Positions 56,552 through 64,000 of a stretch of DNA of 64,000 nt are shown here, piece by piece (position 1 is the first letter of the stretch; every line of letters begins with the position of its first letter). The position numbers and the translations under genes are program-made. The notes beneath the pieces were generated by a model. The model did no database searches, was not told the DNA's origin, and was given only the letters and a program-made list of their open reading frames with translations. The stretch lies in NCBI RefSeq assembly GCF_003589925.1, contig NZ_CP032382.1:558001-622000 (forward strand), given 5' to 3'. The DNA is from Chryseolinea soli. Its GTDB lineage: Bacteria; Bacteroidota; Bacteroidia; Cytophagales; Cyclobacteriaceae.

Positions 56552-57427
56552 ATGATAAAGAAGATCCTGAAAGTTACTGGCCTTGTACTCGGCGTTTTGG
56601 TGGTCATTATCGCCGGCTATTATACCAAGGCGCACATCAGCACCAACCAGCGCATGCACAAGCGCTATGCCGTTACCCCGCAGATATTGCCCATCCTGAA
56701 CGATTCGGCCGTCCTGGCGCGTGGCGAGCACCTCACGCGCATCAAGTCGTGCAACGGCTGTCACGGCAAGGACATGGGTGGTAAAGTATTTGTGGACGAT
56801 CCCGCGCTCGGGCTCCTGATCGCCCCCAACCTGACAAAAGGAAAAGGTGGACGCCCGGCCGACTACAATGCCGAAGACTGGTCGCTGGCCTTGCGCCATG
56901 GCCTGCGCCGCGATCGCACACCGCTTCTGTTCATGCCCTCCCATGAGTTCACCCTCATGAGCGAAGAAGACATGACCGCGATCATTTCCTATTGTGCCAA
57001 CCTGCAGCCCATTGACCGCGAATTTCCGAAAACCAACATCGGACCGCTGGCCCGCGTGCTGGCCGACCTCGACAAACTGCCATTGTTGCCCGCGGAGATG
57101 ATCGACCATGATCGCAAAATGGTGAAAGAAGTAAAGGCCGAGATTTCCGCAGAGTATGGCAAATACCTGTCCACCTCCTGCACGGGATGTCACCGCGAGA
57201 ATTTGAAAGGTGGTGATCCTGTGGCGCCGGGATATCCTGAAGTAGCCGACATCAGTGGCTCGGGACATCCAGGTCAATGGACCGACGAACAGTTCATCCA
57301 GACCCTGCGCACGGGTGTGACCCCCGAGGGCAAGACCCTGAACCCGGAAGAAATGCCCTGGACGATGACGAAAGAATTTTCGGATGTGGAGTTGAAAGCG
57401 CTTCACCTCTATTTAAAGAGCATATAA
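56552..57427 (+). CDS. Dihaem c-type cytochrome, membrane-anchored
   Basis: The 291-residue protein has an N-terminal membrane anchor (VTGLVLGVLVVIIAGYYT) and two haem c motifs: CNGCH (67-71) and CTGCH (about 211-215). Met ligands are likely in the conserved stretches after each, e.g. AITPEGKTLNPEEMPW near the end. It is shaped like the cytochrome c subunits of sugar/alcohol dehydrogenases and would carry electrons in the periplasm. It is single, and may be controlled by the divergent AraC regulator. Confidence 0.93.
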   Translation: MIKKILKVTGLVLGVLVVIIAGYYTKAHISTNQRMHKRYAVTPQILPILNDSAVLARGEHLTRIKSCNGCHGKDMGGKVFVDDPALGLLIAPNLTKGKGGRPADYNAEDWSLALRHGLRRDRTPLLFMPSHEFTLMSEEDMTAIISYCANLQPIDREFPKTNIGPLARVLADLDKLPLLPAEMIDHDRKMVKEVKAEISAEYGKYLSTSCTGCHRENLKGGDPVAPGYPEVADISGSGHPGQWTDEQFIQTLRTGVTPEGKTLNPEEMPWTMTKEFSDVELKALHLYLKSI

Positions 57428-57442
57428 TCTCACCTTCTCGCT

Positions 57443-57485
57443 GCATGCCCCGGCACCTCTGCAAAAGCGGTGCCGCGGGCATTGT
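57443..57485 (+). terminator. Probable terminator after cytochrome c
   Basis: ATGCCCCGGCACC and GGTGCCGCGGGCAT pair with one bulge around TCTGCAAAAGC. Only a weak T-rich tail follows. Confidence 0.5.
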
Positions 57486-57637
57486 AGTTTCTCCCCCTCC
57501 GGTACTCCACGTTTTTATGAAAAGAACAAAAGACCTCTTCGACCAGCCCTTGCTTTATGACGGGATCCGTATTTCATATGCTTTGCCTGTAATTTTCTTT
57601 TTTTACCTTCGACATATTCATCAACGAAAGGCACCCC

Positions 57638-58129
57638 TTGGCGATAGCGGAAGAAAAGCGATTCATTAACCTGATCAATGAGCACCAGGGGCTCATCCAC
57701 AAGGTCTGTATCATGTATGAGAACGACCCGGATGTGCGCAACGATCTGTTCCAGGAGATCGTGTTCCAATTGTGGAAGTCATTTTCAACGTTTCGGGGTG
57801 AGGCCAAGATCACCACGTGGATGTATCGTATCGCGCTGAACACCGCCATCTCCGGTTTTCGGAAGCAAACGCGGAATGTAAAGACAGAAGACCTGAAAGA
57901 GCTTCACCTCAACATTTCCGATGGCTGGGCCGACGATCGCGAAGAAGAAGTGCAACGCCTCCACTGGGCCATACGCCAGCTCTCCGAGATCGAGCGCGCC
58001 ATGATCATGATGGCGTTGGAAGAAGTGCCCTATGAAGAGATCGCCGAAACGATTGGCATCACCCAAAATAATGTGCGGGTCAGGATGAACCGCATTCGTG
58101 AAAAACTCAAAAAACTTATGTGTCCCTAA
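57638..58129 (+). CDS. ECF-type RNA polymerase sigma factor
   Basis: The 163-residue protein starts at the TTG at 57638, with GAAAGG eight bases before; there is no ATG in place. Region 2 (residues about 12-75: FINLINEHQGLIHKVCIMYENDPDVRNDLFQEIVFQLWKSFSTFRG, then TWMYRIALNTAI) and region 4 (residues about 105-160: LSEIERAMIMMALEEVPYEEIAETIGITQNNVRVRMNRIREKLKKLM) are standard. The next gene starts 2 bp after its stop and codes for a membrane protein that could be its anti-sigma factor. Confidence 0.93.
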   Translation: MAIAEEKRFINLINEHQGLIHKVCIMYENDPDVRNDLFQEIVFQLWKSFSTFRGEAKITTWMYRIALNTAISGFRKQTRNVKTEDLKELHLNISDGWADDREEEVQRLHWAIRQLSEIERAMIMMALEEVPYEEIAETIGITQNNVRVRMNRIREKLKKLMCP

Positions 58130-58131
58130 CC

Positions 58132-58743
58132 ATGGAACTCGAAGATTTAAAAAGCATTTGGAAGAGCAGCGAACCTGCGTTTCAGCCTAAGAATGAAACG
58201 GAGATCGCTTCCATGTTAACCGGACGAAGCCGCTCCATTATCGAAAAACTGAAACGCAATGTTTGGTTTGAATTGATACTCACGCTGGTCGTGAGCGTAG
58301 CGCTGCTCATCTACGCCCTCGCGCTTACGTCGGGGATGCTGAAGTGGTCTTTCATTTCTATTTTGGTGATCTGCCTGGCCTACACGTTCTACTACATCAA
58401 AAAGCTGATGCTCCTGAACCGCTTCAACCCAGCCAACGAAAATGTTCACGCGAACCTGGTGGCCCTCATCGATAGCCTGACGGGATACCTGAAATTTTAC
58501 CGGCGCAGCTACTCCATTCTGTATCCGCTTTATTTTGGATTGGTATTGTTGCTCGGGGCGATCGAACGGGGCACCACGCAATTCCTGGAACATTTGTCGA
58601 AACCAAAAACGATTGCTTACCTGTTGTCGATGGCCGCGATGGTGTTCTTTCTCTGCACGTCGTTCACCAACTGGTATTTGAAAAAACTATACGGCAACCA
58701 CCTCGATAAACTGAAGGGTTTATTGAAAGACCTGGAGCAATAA
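58132..58743 (+). CDS. Membrane protein next to ECF sigma factor, possible anti-sigma factor
   Basis: The ATG at 58132 is preferred to the GTG at 58120, which would overlap the sigma gene. The 203-residue protein starts with a cytoplasmic segment (MELEDLKSIWKSSEP) typical of sigma-associated Bacteroidota membrane proteins. It then has about four helices (WFELILTLVVSVALLIYAL, WSFISILVICLAYTFYYI, and two later ones, the last near AYLLSMAAMVFFLCTSF). It has no zinc-binding anti-sigma motif (HxxxCxxC). The tight coupling makes an anti-sigma role plausible, not proven. Confidence 0.85.
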   Translation: MELEDLKSIWKSSEPAFQPKNETEIASMLTGRSRSIIEKLKRNVWFELILTLVVSVALLIYALALTSGMLKWSFISILVICLAYTFYYIKKLMLLNRFNPANENVHANLVALIDSLTGYLKFYRRSYSILYPLYFGLVLLLGAIERGTTQFLEHLSKPKTIAYLLSMAAMVFFLCTSFTNWYLKKLYGNHLDKLKGLLKDLEQ

Positions 58744-58807
58744 AATTTTTTGGCTGGCTTTTCCTGCCATCATTATTCAACCTTATTCCACGCTTAACGG
58801 TCACTTC

Positions 58808-59698
58808 ATGAGATCCTGCGCACGATTATTTTTCTGGCTCACCTTGTGCGGCCTCTCCCCTCAAGCCTTGGCGCAATCGCCGGCGGCAGAGAATGCCGTG
58901 TTTTGGGAGATCAGCGCCAACGGTCTCTCCAAGCCTTCTTATCTCTTTGGAACCTTTCATTTGAAAGGCTCCACCTATGTGGACAGCCTCACGCAAGTGA
59001 TCGATAAGTTCAAAGGCAGTGGCACCGTCGTGGGCGAATTGCTCTTCGACAGCACCATGACCATGAAGGTGATGACCGCCTCCATCATGAAAGACACCAC
59101 GCTCGACATGTTGATGAGCCGCGAACACTTCCAGCAAACGGCTTCCTGGCTGAAAGAACTGACGGGCTATGACCTGAAGATGTTCAACAAGATGAATCCG
59201 ATGATGATCGAGATCCTCATCATGAGCACGCTCCAACAAAAATATTTCCCCGCCCCGCCCAACGACCGCCCCATGGATCTCTATTTCCAGCAACGCGCAA
59301 AGACCGAGGGTAAAAAGATGATCGGCCTCGAATCGTTCGATGAGCAAATCAACGCGCTGTACAATCAATTCAGCTACAAGCGGCAGGCCGATATGCTCAT
59401 GGACTACGTGCTGGAGAAAGACCGCGCAAAAAGCGACGTCGTCAACATGAATCGCTACTACCGCGAGGGCAACCTGAGTCAACTGGAATCGATGATGACC
59501 CGCGAAGTGTTCTCTGAAAAAGAGACAGACGTGCTGGTCAACGACCGTAACCGTAAATGGATGATCCAACTTCCCGGGCTGATGAAAGAACAGCAAACCT
59601 TTATTGCCGTGGGCGCGCTGCATTTGGCAGGCGAAAATGGGTTGGTCGCGCTGCTGCGCAAAGCCGGCTATGTGGTGAGGCCTGTGCGAATGTTGTAA
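58808..59698 (+). CDS. TraB/GumN family protein
   Basis: The 296-residue protein has a signal peptide (MRSCARLFFWLTLCGLSPQALAQ). TraB/GumN motifs are FWEISANGLSKPSYLFGTFHLKG near residue 35 and FIAVGALHLAGENGLVALLRKAGYVVRPV at the C-terminus. The family folds like a metallo-hydrolase of the Tiki type, and some members cleave peptides. The cellular role here is unknown. It ends 6 bp before the stop of the convergent amidohydrolase gene. Confidence 0.92.
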   Translation: MRSCARLFFWLTLCGLSPQALAQSPAAENAVFWEISANGLSKPSYLFGTFHLKGSTYVDSLTQVIDKFKGSGTVVGELLFDSTMTMKVMTASIMKDTTLDMLMSREHFQQTASWLKELTGYDLKMFNKMNPMMIEILIMSTLQQKYFPAPPNDRPMDLYFQQRAKTEGKKMIGLESFDEQINALYNQFSYKRQADMLMDYVLEKDRAKSDVVNMNRYYREGNLSQLESMMTREVFSEKETDVLVNDRNRKWMIQLPGLMKEQQTFIAVGALHLAGENGLVALLRKAGYVVRPVRML

Positions 59699-59704
59699 AT
59701 CAAA

Positions 59705-60397
59705 TCACAAGTAAGGCAGCTCGTCCAGGACTTTGGCGATGCCGTTCTTCAACGCGTGCGTGATCGCCCCCCATTCTTCTGTCCCGATATATTTCTGGTT
59801 GATCTCCACCTCGATGCCCACATAGCACTCGTCGGGAAAGACTGTGCGCAGGTAGGTTGGGAATCCGTCGTCGATCCCTTTGTAGGGGGCGTTAAATTGG
59901 ATGGACATCGCCGGCAGGTATTGTTCCAGCGCCTCCGCGTAGCGCCGGCAGAATTCGGTTTCATTTTTCCGCGAGGGGTCAAACAACAAACCCACATCGA
60001 CCGTGCGCGTGACCCCATTGAGGACTGGGGTGAAGGAGTGGATGGCCAGGTGAAGGGTGGGTTGGGTTGCCCGTTCAATAAGGTCCTCCACGGCGCCGCG
60101 GTGTGGGTGATAGTACTGTTGCAAAATGTGTTCTCTTTCCGCGTCCGTCAGGGCCTTCACATATTCGGAAAACAAAGCATCGTTGTGCAACGACCGGTTG
60201 GGTTCCACCAGCAACCGGGTGGTCTCGCATACCCATAAGGGTGCCGCCAATTGATCGGACAAATAACGCGCGACCTCCACCGCGCCCGGATCCCACCCGC
60301 GGTGGGACTGCAACACGTCTTCCTGACCTTTAAAAAAATGCCCATATGAGGGCGGCACTGTATTTCCGGCGTGTTCGCATGTAAAAATGATGTTCAC
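59705..60397 (-). CDS. N-formylglutamate amidohydrolase family protein
   Basis: The 230-residue protein matches the FGase family: IIFTCEHAGNTVPPSYGHFF, HRGWDPGAVEVARYLS, TTRLLVEPNRSLHN, LAIHSFTPVLNG and FPDECYVGIEVEINQKY. Its named substrate is N-formylglutamate of histidine degradation, but no hut genes are near. In Bacteroidota this gene often neighbours RimK-like and GCS2-like ligases (here at 62163-64000 on the same strand), so it may cut or modify glutamyl amides. That link is inference. Confidence 0.9.
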   Translation of the reverse strand: MNIIFTCEHAGNTVPPSYGHFFKGQEDVLQSHRGWDPGAVEVARYLSDQLAAPLWVCETTRLLVEPNRSLHNDALFSEYVKALTDAEREHILQQYYHPHRGAVEDLIERATQPTLHLAIHSFTPVLNGVTRTVDVGLLFDPSRKNETEFCRRYAEALEQYLPAMSIQFNAPYKGIDDGFPTYLRTVFPDECYVGIEVEINQKYIGTEEWGAITHALKNGIAKVLDELPYL

Positions 60398-60539
60398 GAT
60401 GGTTCAAAATTATGACCTACACAATACAGCAATGCTATCCGTTTTGTTTAAAAATGGGTCGCCGGTCATCCAAATTCCTAACTTTTCACCCCAATCCTTA
60501 TCCTTTTACCACATCCTGCGTACAATTGGAAACCCTGGG

Positions 60540-60634
60540 CGCCTGGTGTAGTTCAGAAATCAGGAGTACTAAATTCTGGCTCCTGACTCCTGGATTCTGG
60601 CTCCTGACCTCCTAGCTTTGCCATAAACGAAAAT
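60540..60634 (+). promoter_or_regulatory. Short repeats and -7 element before LytTR gene
   Basis: TTCTGGCTCCTGAC occurs twice (about 60574-60587 and 60596-60609), with CTCCTGGA between. TAGCTTTG at 60613-60620 matches TAnnTTTG and is 20 bp before the start codon. The repeats may be a regulator site, perhaps for the protein itself. Confidence 0.5.
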
Positions 60635-60640
60635 GTGAAG

Positions 60641-61543
60641 ATGCGTTTAGCTGAAAAACTCAATTCTCCCTTTCCGTTCTATCTGAATGATGAGCGTAAA
60701 AACGTCATCTTCATACTGTTTGTCAGCCTTTTTGTGGTGTTCTTTCTGCAGGTTTACCGCACTTCCCATCACCAACATGTGCTCACCCTGGGGCACAAAT
60801 TTTTGTTTGGTGGGGTCACGTTTGTGGTCCTCTTCTTCAATATACTTGTATTGCCCCGATTATTTCCGCAGGCCTTTGACACTTCTCAGTGGACAATAAA
60901 AAAATATATACTGCTCACGCTGTGGCATTGCGTGGTCATCGGGGCCGCCAGCTCGCTGATTGAGAAACTGTTCCTTTTTCCGGATATGCCCTTTTGGGAC
61001 CTGGTGGTGGGAGCAAACCGGGAGGTTGCGCAAACGGGTGTGATCACCATCACCATCATGACGCTGTTCCTGAGAAACAATGTGTTGAAACAAAACCTGC
61101 GCAGCGCCACCCAGGCCAACCGGGAATTGAGCGAGATCAAGAGCCTGAAACGGGAAAATCACGCCGGCAACGGTCAAAACCACCACCTAACCCTGCATTC
61201 AGAGACCAGCGAAACCCTGAGTTTTCACCTCCCCGACCTCCTCTTCATCGAGGCCGACGACAACTATTCTACCGTGGTGTGGAAAGACAGCAAGGGCATG
61301 CACAAAAAGCTGCTGCGGGCCAACCTCAAAAGCATGGAAAGCCAGATCAACAACGACTTTGCCATCCGTTGCCACCGCTCCTACCTGGTGAATGTGAACG
61401 CCATTGCCAATATCAGTGGGAATGCGAACGGTTATAAGCTTCAGATCCTGGACACAGACATTTCCATCCCGGTGTCGCGCACAAAAGGGAAGGAAGTGAT
61501 CGAAAAGATCCACCATTTGCGCAACGCGATGGAAATGGCTTGA
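60641..61543 (+). CDS. Membrane-anchored LytTR transcriptional regulator
   Basis: The protein of about 300 residues (start ATG 60641, or GTG 60635) has four predicted membrane helices (VIFILFVSLFVVFFLQ, FGGVTFVVLFFNILVL, YILLTLWHCVVIGAASSL, TGVITITIMTLFL), a short coil, and a C-terminal LytTR domain (about 200-295: LPDLLFIEADDNYSTVVWKDS, IRCHRSYLVNVNAIANISG). It lacks a receiver or kinase domain, so the DNA-binding domain is tethered to the membrane, perhaps reading a membrane signal directly. It is a single-gene unit. Confidence 0.9.
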   Translation: MRLAEKLNSPFPFYLNDERKNVIFILFVSLFVVFFLQVYRTSHHQHVLTLGHKFLFGGVTFVVLFFNILVLPRLFPQAFDTSQWTIKKYILLTLWHCVVIGAASSLIEKLFLFPDMPFWDLVVGANREVAQTGVITITIMTLFLRNNVLKQNLRSATQANRELSEIKSLKRENHAGNGQNHHLTLHSETSETLSFHLPDLLFIEADDNYSTVVWKDSKGMHKKLLRANLKSMESQINNDFAIRCHRSYLVNVNAIANISGNANGYKLQILDTDISIPVSRTKGKEVIEKIHHLRNAMEMA

Positions 61544-61683
61544 TGGCCATTTACCCCAAACGCCGTCGACTCACCCCAAGCCTGCACGGCCCGCCACAAG
61601 ATCGCCACCATTCGCTTCATTGTGATCCACGGCCGGACCGAATCCTTTTTCTTCGCGTTAGCCTTTAGCAAAACACTACGCGC

Positions 61684-62103
61684 ATGAAAAAAACTTTCCT
61701 CCTCCTCTTTGTCTGGGCCGTATGTGTTGTCAGTGCTTCGGCCCAGGAAAAACCCGCCCCCCGTTCGGAATTTGCTGTTGAGCTTTCCGCTTCCTCTCTC
61801 GAAATCAAAACCGGTGAGTCACGTGACGTCACGGTGCATTTGAACCGGTCCAAGAGCTATTCAAAATCAAAAGGTGTGTTGGGAGTGTCATCCGGCTTGC
61901 CCGAGGGCATAACCGTATCCTTTGAACCGGCAACCGATGTAACCACAGAGAGCATCGCAAAAATTGCGGTCTCCAAAACGGCAAAGCCTGGAAGTTATAC
62001 ACTGATTCTTAATGGCACCATGGAACACAAAACAAAAGGTGCTACGCTCATGCTGACCGTTCGCGAAGGCGAGCCTTCCACGGCCGTGTCGTCCATTCAT
62101 TAA
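61684..62103 (+). CDS. Small secreted protein with Ig-like domain
   Basis: The 139-residue protein has a signal peptide (MKKTFLLLFVWAVCVVSASAQ). The mature part is one beta-sandwich: FAVELSASSLEIKTGESRDVTVHLNRS, then LGVSSGLPEGITVSFEPA and SIAKIAVSKTAKPGSYTLILNGT, with GATLMLTVRE at the end, a pattern of bacterial Ig/COG1470-like domains. No function is known. Confidence 0.85.
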   Translation: MKKTFLLLFVWAVCVVSASAQEKPAPRSEFAVELSASSLEIKTGESRDVTVHLNRSKSYSKSKGVLGVSSGLPEGITVSFEPATDVTTESIAKIAVSKTAKPGSYTLILNGTMEHKTKGATLMLTVREGEPSTAVSSIH

Positions 62104-62121
62104 CCTGGACTGTTGTGTAAG

Positions 62122-62151
62122 GCGTCTTTGCGGGACTTCCCGTAAAGGCGC
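62122..62151. terminator. Hairpin between convergent genes
   Basis: Arms of 13 bp with two G-T pairs (GCG-T-CTTT-G-CGGG with its complement) around ACTT. It separates the secreted Ig-like gene (+) from the GCS2 gene (-), so it could end transcription both ways. Confidence 0.5.
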
Positions 62152-62162
62152 AAATACACAGC

Positions 62163-63407
62163 TTACAGGCTGAACATTTTATTGTCGGCAAGGCAGGTGG
62201 CGAGCGTCTTGAAGGTTGCCACGATCGTTTCATGGGAAGGGTCTTTCCCCATGGCGCCGATGATCCGTTGCGACAATGTGCCTTCTTTCAAAATCAGATC
62301 CACCGGTTTTTTCCATCGCTCGGGCTGCGGGTCATATGTGGCCATTTTCGCGGCGAGATGTTGCAAGACTTCACGCGCCGTGGCCGTGGTTTGTTGCATT
62401 CCGAAAAAGGCCAGGTACTCGGTTTGTGTGATCACGGCCTCTTGTGCCTTCTCGGTGGTTTGATCGAGGATCTGCGCCAGCGTTTCCGTCTTCCATTTCA
62501 TCTGAGCTTCATGGTCGGCGATCTTGCCGTTCACCAACGCTTTGATGAGCCCGATCACAAACGACACAATGGCCAGGTCGGCCGCAGGACATTCCTGGAT
62601 GTCCATGATCCGGATCTCGATAGAGCCGCGATCGAAACGGGGAATGGCGCCGCGCGAATTCACCCAGATGGCATTCAGTTCGCCTTCGGGGTCATAGGGC
62701 GCGATCTCGGTCTTGATCTTTTCGTAAATAGTATTCAAATAATTGCGTCGCGAGAACACGGCTTCCGGGATCACCTTCCCCGTGATGCAAGGGATCTTGG
62801 ATTGATTGGTCTTATAGTACTTCAACCGCGTATCCATCAGGCCCGTCAACTTTCCATCCAACATCGGCGAGCTGGCGCAAAGGGCCGGCAACAAGGGCAG
62901 CACCAGCCGGATCGCGGCATGCAGCCGGGCAAACTCTTCGTCGTCGTAGAAGGGCAGGTTTAGGTGGGTGCTTTGCAGGTTGGACCAGCCATGACCTTTG
63001 CAATCGAAGATCTTGTTGTAGATGGTGTAGACTTCGTTGTTCTCGTGCGGCCACAGCTTGGTTTCCGTCATGGGATTCATGAACGGGTGGGCTGCCGTAG
63101 GCAATAGCATGGCGTTCCATTGCGAAAGAATGGTGTTGATATTTTTCACATTGGCAGCGAACTCTTTTTCCAATGTAGCAAAATCGGATTCCGGCTTGGT
63201 GGACTTCAATTCGACCACGTGCATCACCAGCTCGTTCGACCAGGTGACCATCCCTTTCTCCACATCGCTGCCGTAGTGCCCCAACTCGTGCTTCAACAGA
63301 TCGTCGGTGATGGGTTTGATCTGTAGCGTGCTGCGGTCGACGAGCATGTATTCCAGTTCTACGCCGTAGCCCTGGAAGAGGTGAATACGTGACGGTTGGT
63401 GCATCAT
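62163..63407 (-). CDS. Glutamate-cysteine ligase family (GCS2) protein
   Basis: The 414-residue protein starts FQGYGVELEYMLVDRSTLQIKPITDD, where GVELEYML is the metal/ATP-binding start of the GCS2 fold, and has HPFMNPMTETKLWPHENNEVYTIYNKIFDCKGHGWSNLQSTHLNLPF. It differs clearly from the YbdK-like protein at 27903-29078. The start overlaps the stop of the ATP-grasp gene by 4 bp (ATGA), so both are co-translated. The product would ligate glutamate, or another acid, to an amine. The acceptor and product are unknown. Confidence 0.9.
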   Translation of the reverse strand: MMHQPSRIHLFQGYGVELEYMLVDRSTLQIKPITDDLLKHELGHYGSDVEKGMVTWSNELVMHVVELKSTKPESDFATLEKEFAANVKNINTILSQWNAMLLPTAAHPFMNPMTETKLWPHENNEVYTIYNKIFDCKGHGWSNLQSTHLNLPFYDDEEFARLHAAIRLVLPLLPALCASSPMLDGKLTGLMDTRLKYYKTNQSKIPCITGKVIPEAVFSRRNYLNTIYEKIKTEIAPYDPEGELNAIWVNSRGAIPRFDRGSIEIRIMDIQECPAADLAIVSFVIGLIKALVNGKIADHEAQMKWKTETLAQILDQTTEKAQEAVITQTEYLAFFGMQQTTATAREVLQHLAAKMATYDPQPERWKKPVDLILKEGTLSQRIIGAMGKDPSHETIVATFKTLATCLADNKMFSL

Positions 63408-64000
63408 TTTTCGGCTTTGATCTTGTTTAAGAAAACATCCATGATGGTGGCGTATAACTTATCTTTTAAAATTTTATCTTCCATACCGGAGTCGATGTTG
63501 GGGTTGTCGTTGATCTCGATCACATAGAACTTTCCATCTACTTCCTTCATGTCCACCCCATAGAGGCTGCGGCCGATCAGAGCCGTGGCTTTTAGTGCCG
63601 TCCGGATCAGTCCGGCCGGTGCGTTGTCTACGGCCACCGACTCTACATCCCCTTCGCGATTTTGCTTTTCCGAATTCCAGTTCACGATCTGCCAATGTTC
63701 CGTCGCCATAAAATACTTGCAAACATACAACGGCTTGCCGTCAATAATGCCGACACGCCAGTCAAAGGTCGTCGGCAAAAACTCCTGGGCAATGAGTAGC
63801 TCCGATTTCACAAACATCTCGGCGCACACTTTTTTATACTCCTCGGCATCCTTGATCTTGAAAACGCCCTTGCTGAACGCGCCATCGGGTTGCTTCAGGA
63901 TGAAGGGATAGGGAAGCTTCTCCGAGAGGGTCTTATAGTTTTCTTTGCTCACCACATACGACTTGGGCGTGAGGATCTTGTTGGCCGTCAGCAATTCGTT
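63404..64000 (-). CDS. RimK-like ATP-grasp ligase (5' end beyond window)
   Basis: The C-terminal 198 codons are visible and the frame is open to the right edge (NELLTANKILTPKSY at the border). Residues show the ATP-grasp core: PFILKQPDGAFSKGVFKI (phosphate-binding loop), AQEFLPTTFDWRVGIIDGKPLYVCKYFM, then LYGVDMKEVDGKFYVIEINDNPNID, where the ExxDNPN acids bind magnesium. This group includes RimK, which adds glutamates, and GshB. Its overlap with the GCS2 gene points to a two-step amide-bond pathway. Confidence 0.88.
   Translation of the reverse strand, partial: NELLTANKILTPKSYVVSKENYKTLSEKLPYPFILKQPDGAFSKGVFKIKDAEEYKKVCAEMFVKSELLIAQEFLPTTFDWRVGIIDGKPLYVCKYFMATEHWQIVNWNSEKQNREGDVESVAVDNAPAGLIRTALKATALIGRSLYGVDMKEVDGKFYVIEINDNPNIDSGMEDKILKDKLYATIMDVFLNKIKAEK

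Overview
The window looks like chromosomal DNA of a free-living Bacteroidota bacterium, most likely of the order Cytophagales. The signs are a gliding-motility-type (CHU_C, type IX secretion) C-terminal domain, a carboxypeptidase-regulatory/plug/barrel TonB receptor, several MacB/LytTR/His_kinase families typical of the phylum, many SpI and SpII secreted proteins, a type II glutamine synthetase, and promoters with the Bacteroidota -7 element TAnnTTTG (clearest in front of the tRNA-Ala gene). There is no phage, transposase, plasmid or CRISPR module. The genus is not determined.

Layout. 0-5 kb: the left edge cuts a DUF488 protein; next come a 12-unit heptad-repeat ORF beside a 47-bp near-perfect palindrome, an internally duplicated helical protein, and a MacB-type ABC permease that lies between two copies of a structured 75-bp repeat. 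5-13.3 kb: ordinary genes (secreted proteins, a T9SS cargo protein, a DEAD-box helicase, tRNA-Ala, a peroxiredoxin) whose intergenic spaces hold 11 copies of one small hairpin, always in tandem pairs or triplets. In several cases the duplicated unit also contains the end of the neighbouring gene. 13.8-21.2 kb: a LytS/LytR-type two-component pair divergent from a TonB receptor with an extra C-terminal domain, then cutC, a Tat-exported glycosylasparaginase and an NlpC/P60 lipoprotein. 21.2-33.6 kb: a GlcD-type oxidase; a ribose/nucleoside salvage operon (ribokinase, ADP-ribosylglycohydrolase, sugar symporter, nucleoside hydrolase) resembling the rus locus of Bacteroides; a GCS2 ligase; asnB; and small enzymes.

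33.9-38 kb: a tandem array of five outer-membrane beta-barrel paralogues and two decayed C-terminal remnants. It is best explained by duplication of a multi-gene cassette. 38-43 kb: a stand-alone SIR2-like protein (candidate NADase/defence effector), an amidohydrolase and a DUF4403 protein. 43-47 kb: a nitrogen-assimilation cluster (amt, porin, GSII). 47-53 kb: a SET-domain protein convergent with a 1345-residue UPF1/Dna2-like helicase, then a ComEA-like helix-hairpin-helix membrane protein. 53-60 kb: a globin lipoprotein with an HMA-like neighbour, hemA with a promoter almost touching its start codon, an AraC regulator divergent from a dihaem cytochrome c, an ECF sigma factor and a TraB/GumN protein. 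59.7-64 kb: an N-formylglutamate amidohydrolase, a membrane LytTR regulator, and at the right edge an overlapping GCS2 ligase plus RimK-like ATP-grasp pair, which may make a glutamate-containing peptide or metabolite.

The most unusual signals are the tandemly amplified hairpin family (5.1-13.2 kb), the decaying outer-membrane protein cassettes, the lone SIR2 gene, the two-ligase module at the right edge, and the 21-bp/heptad repeat ORF.
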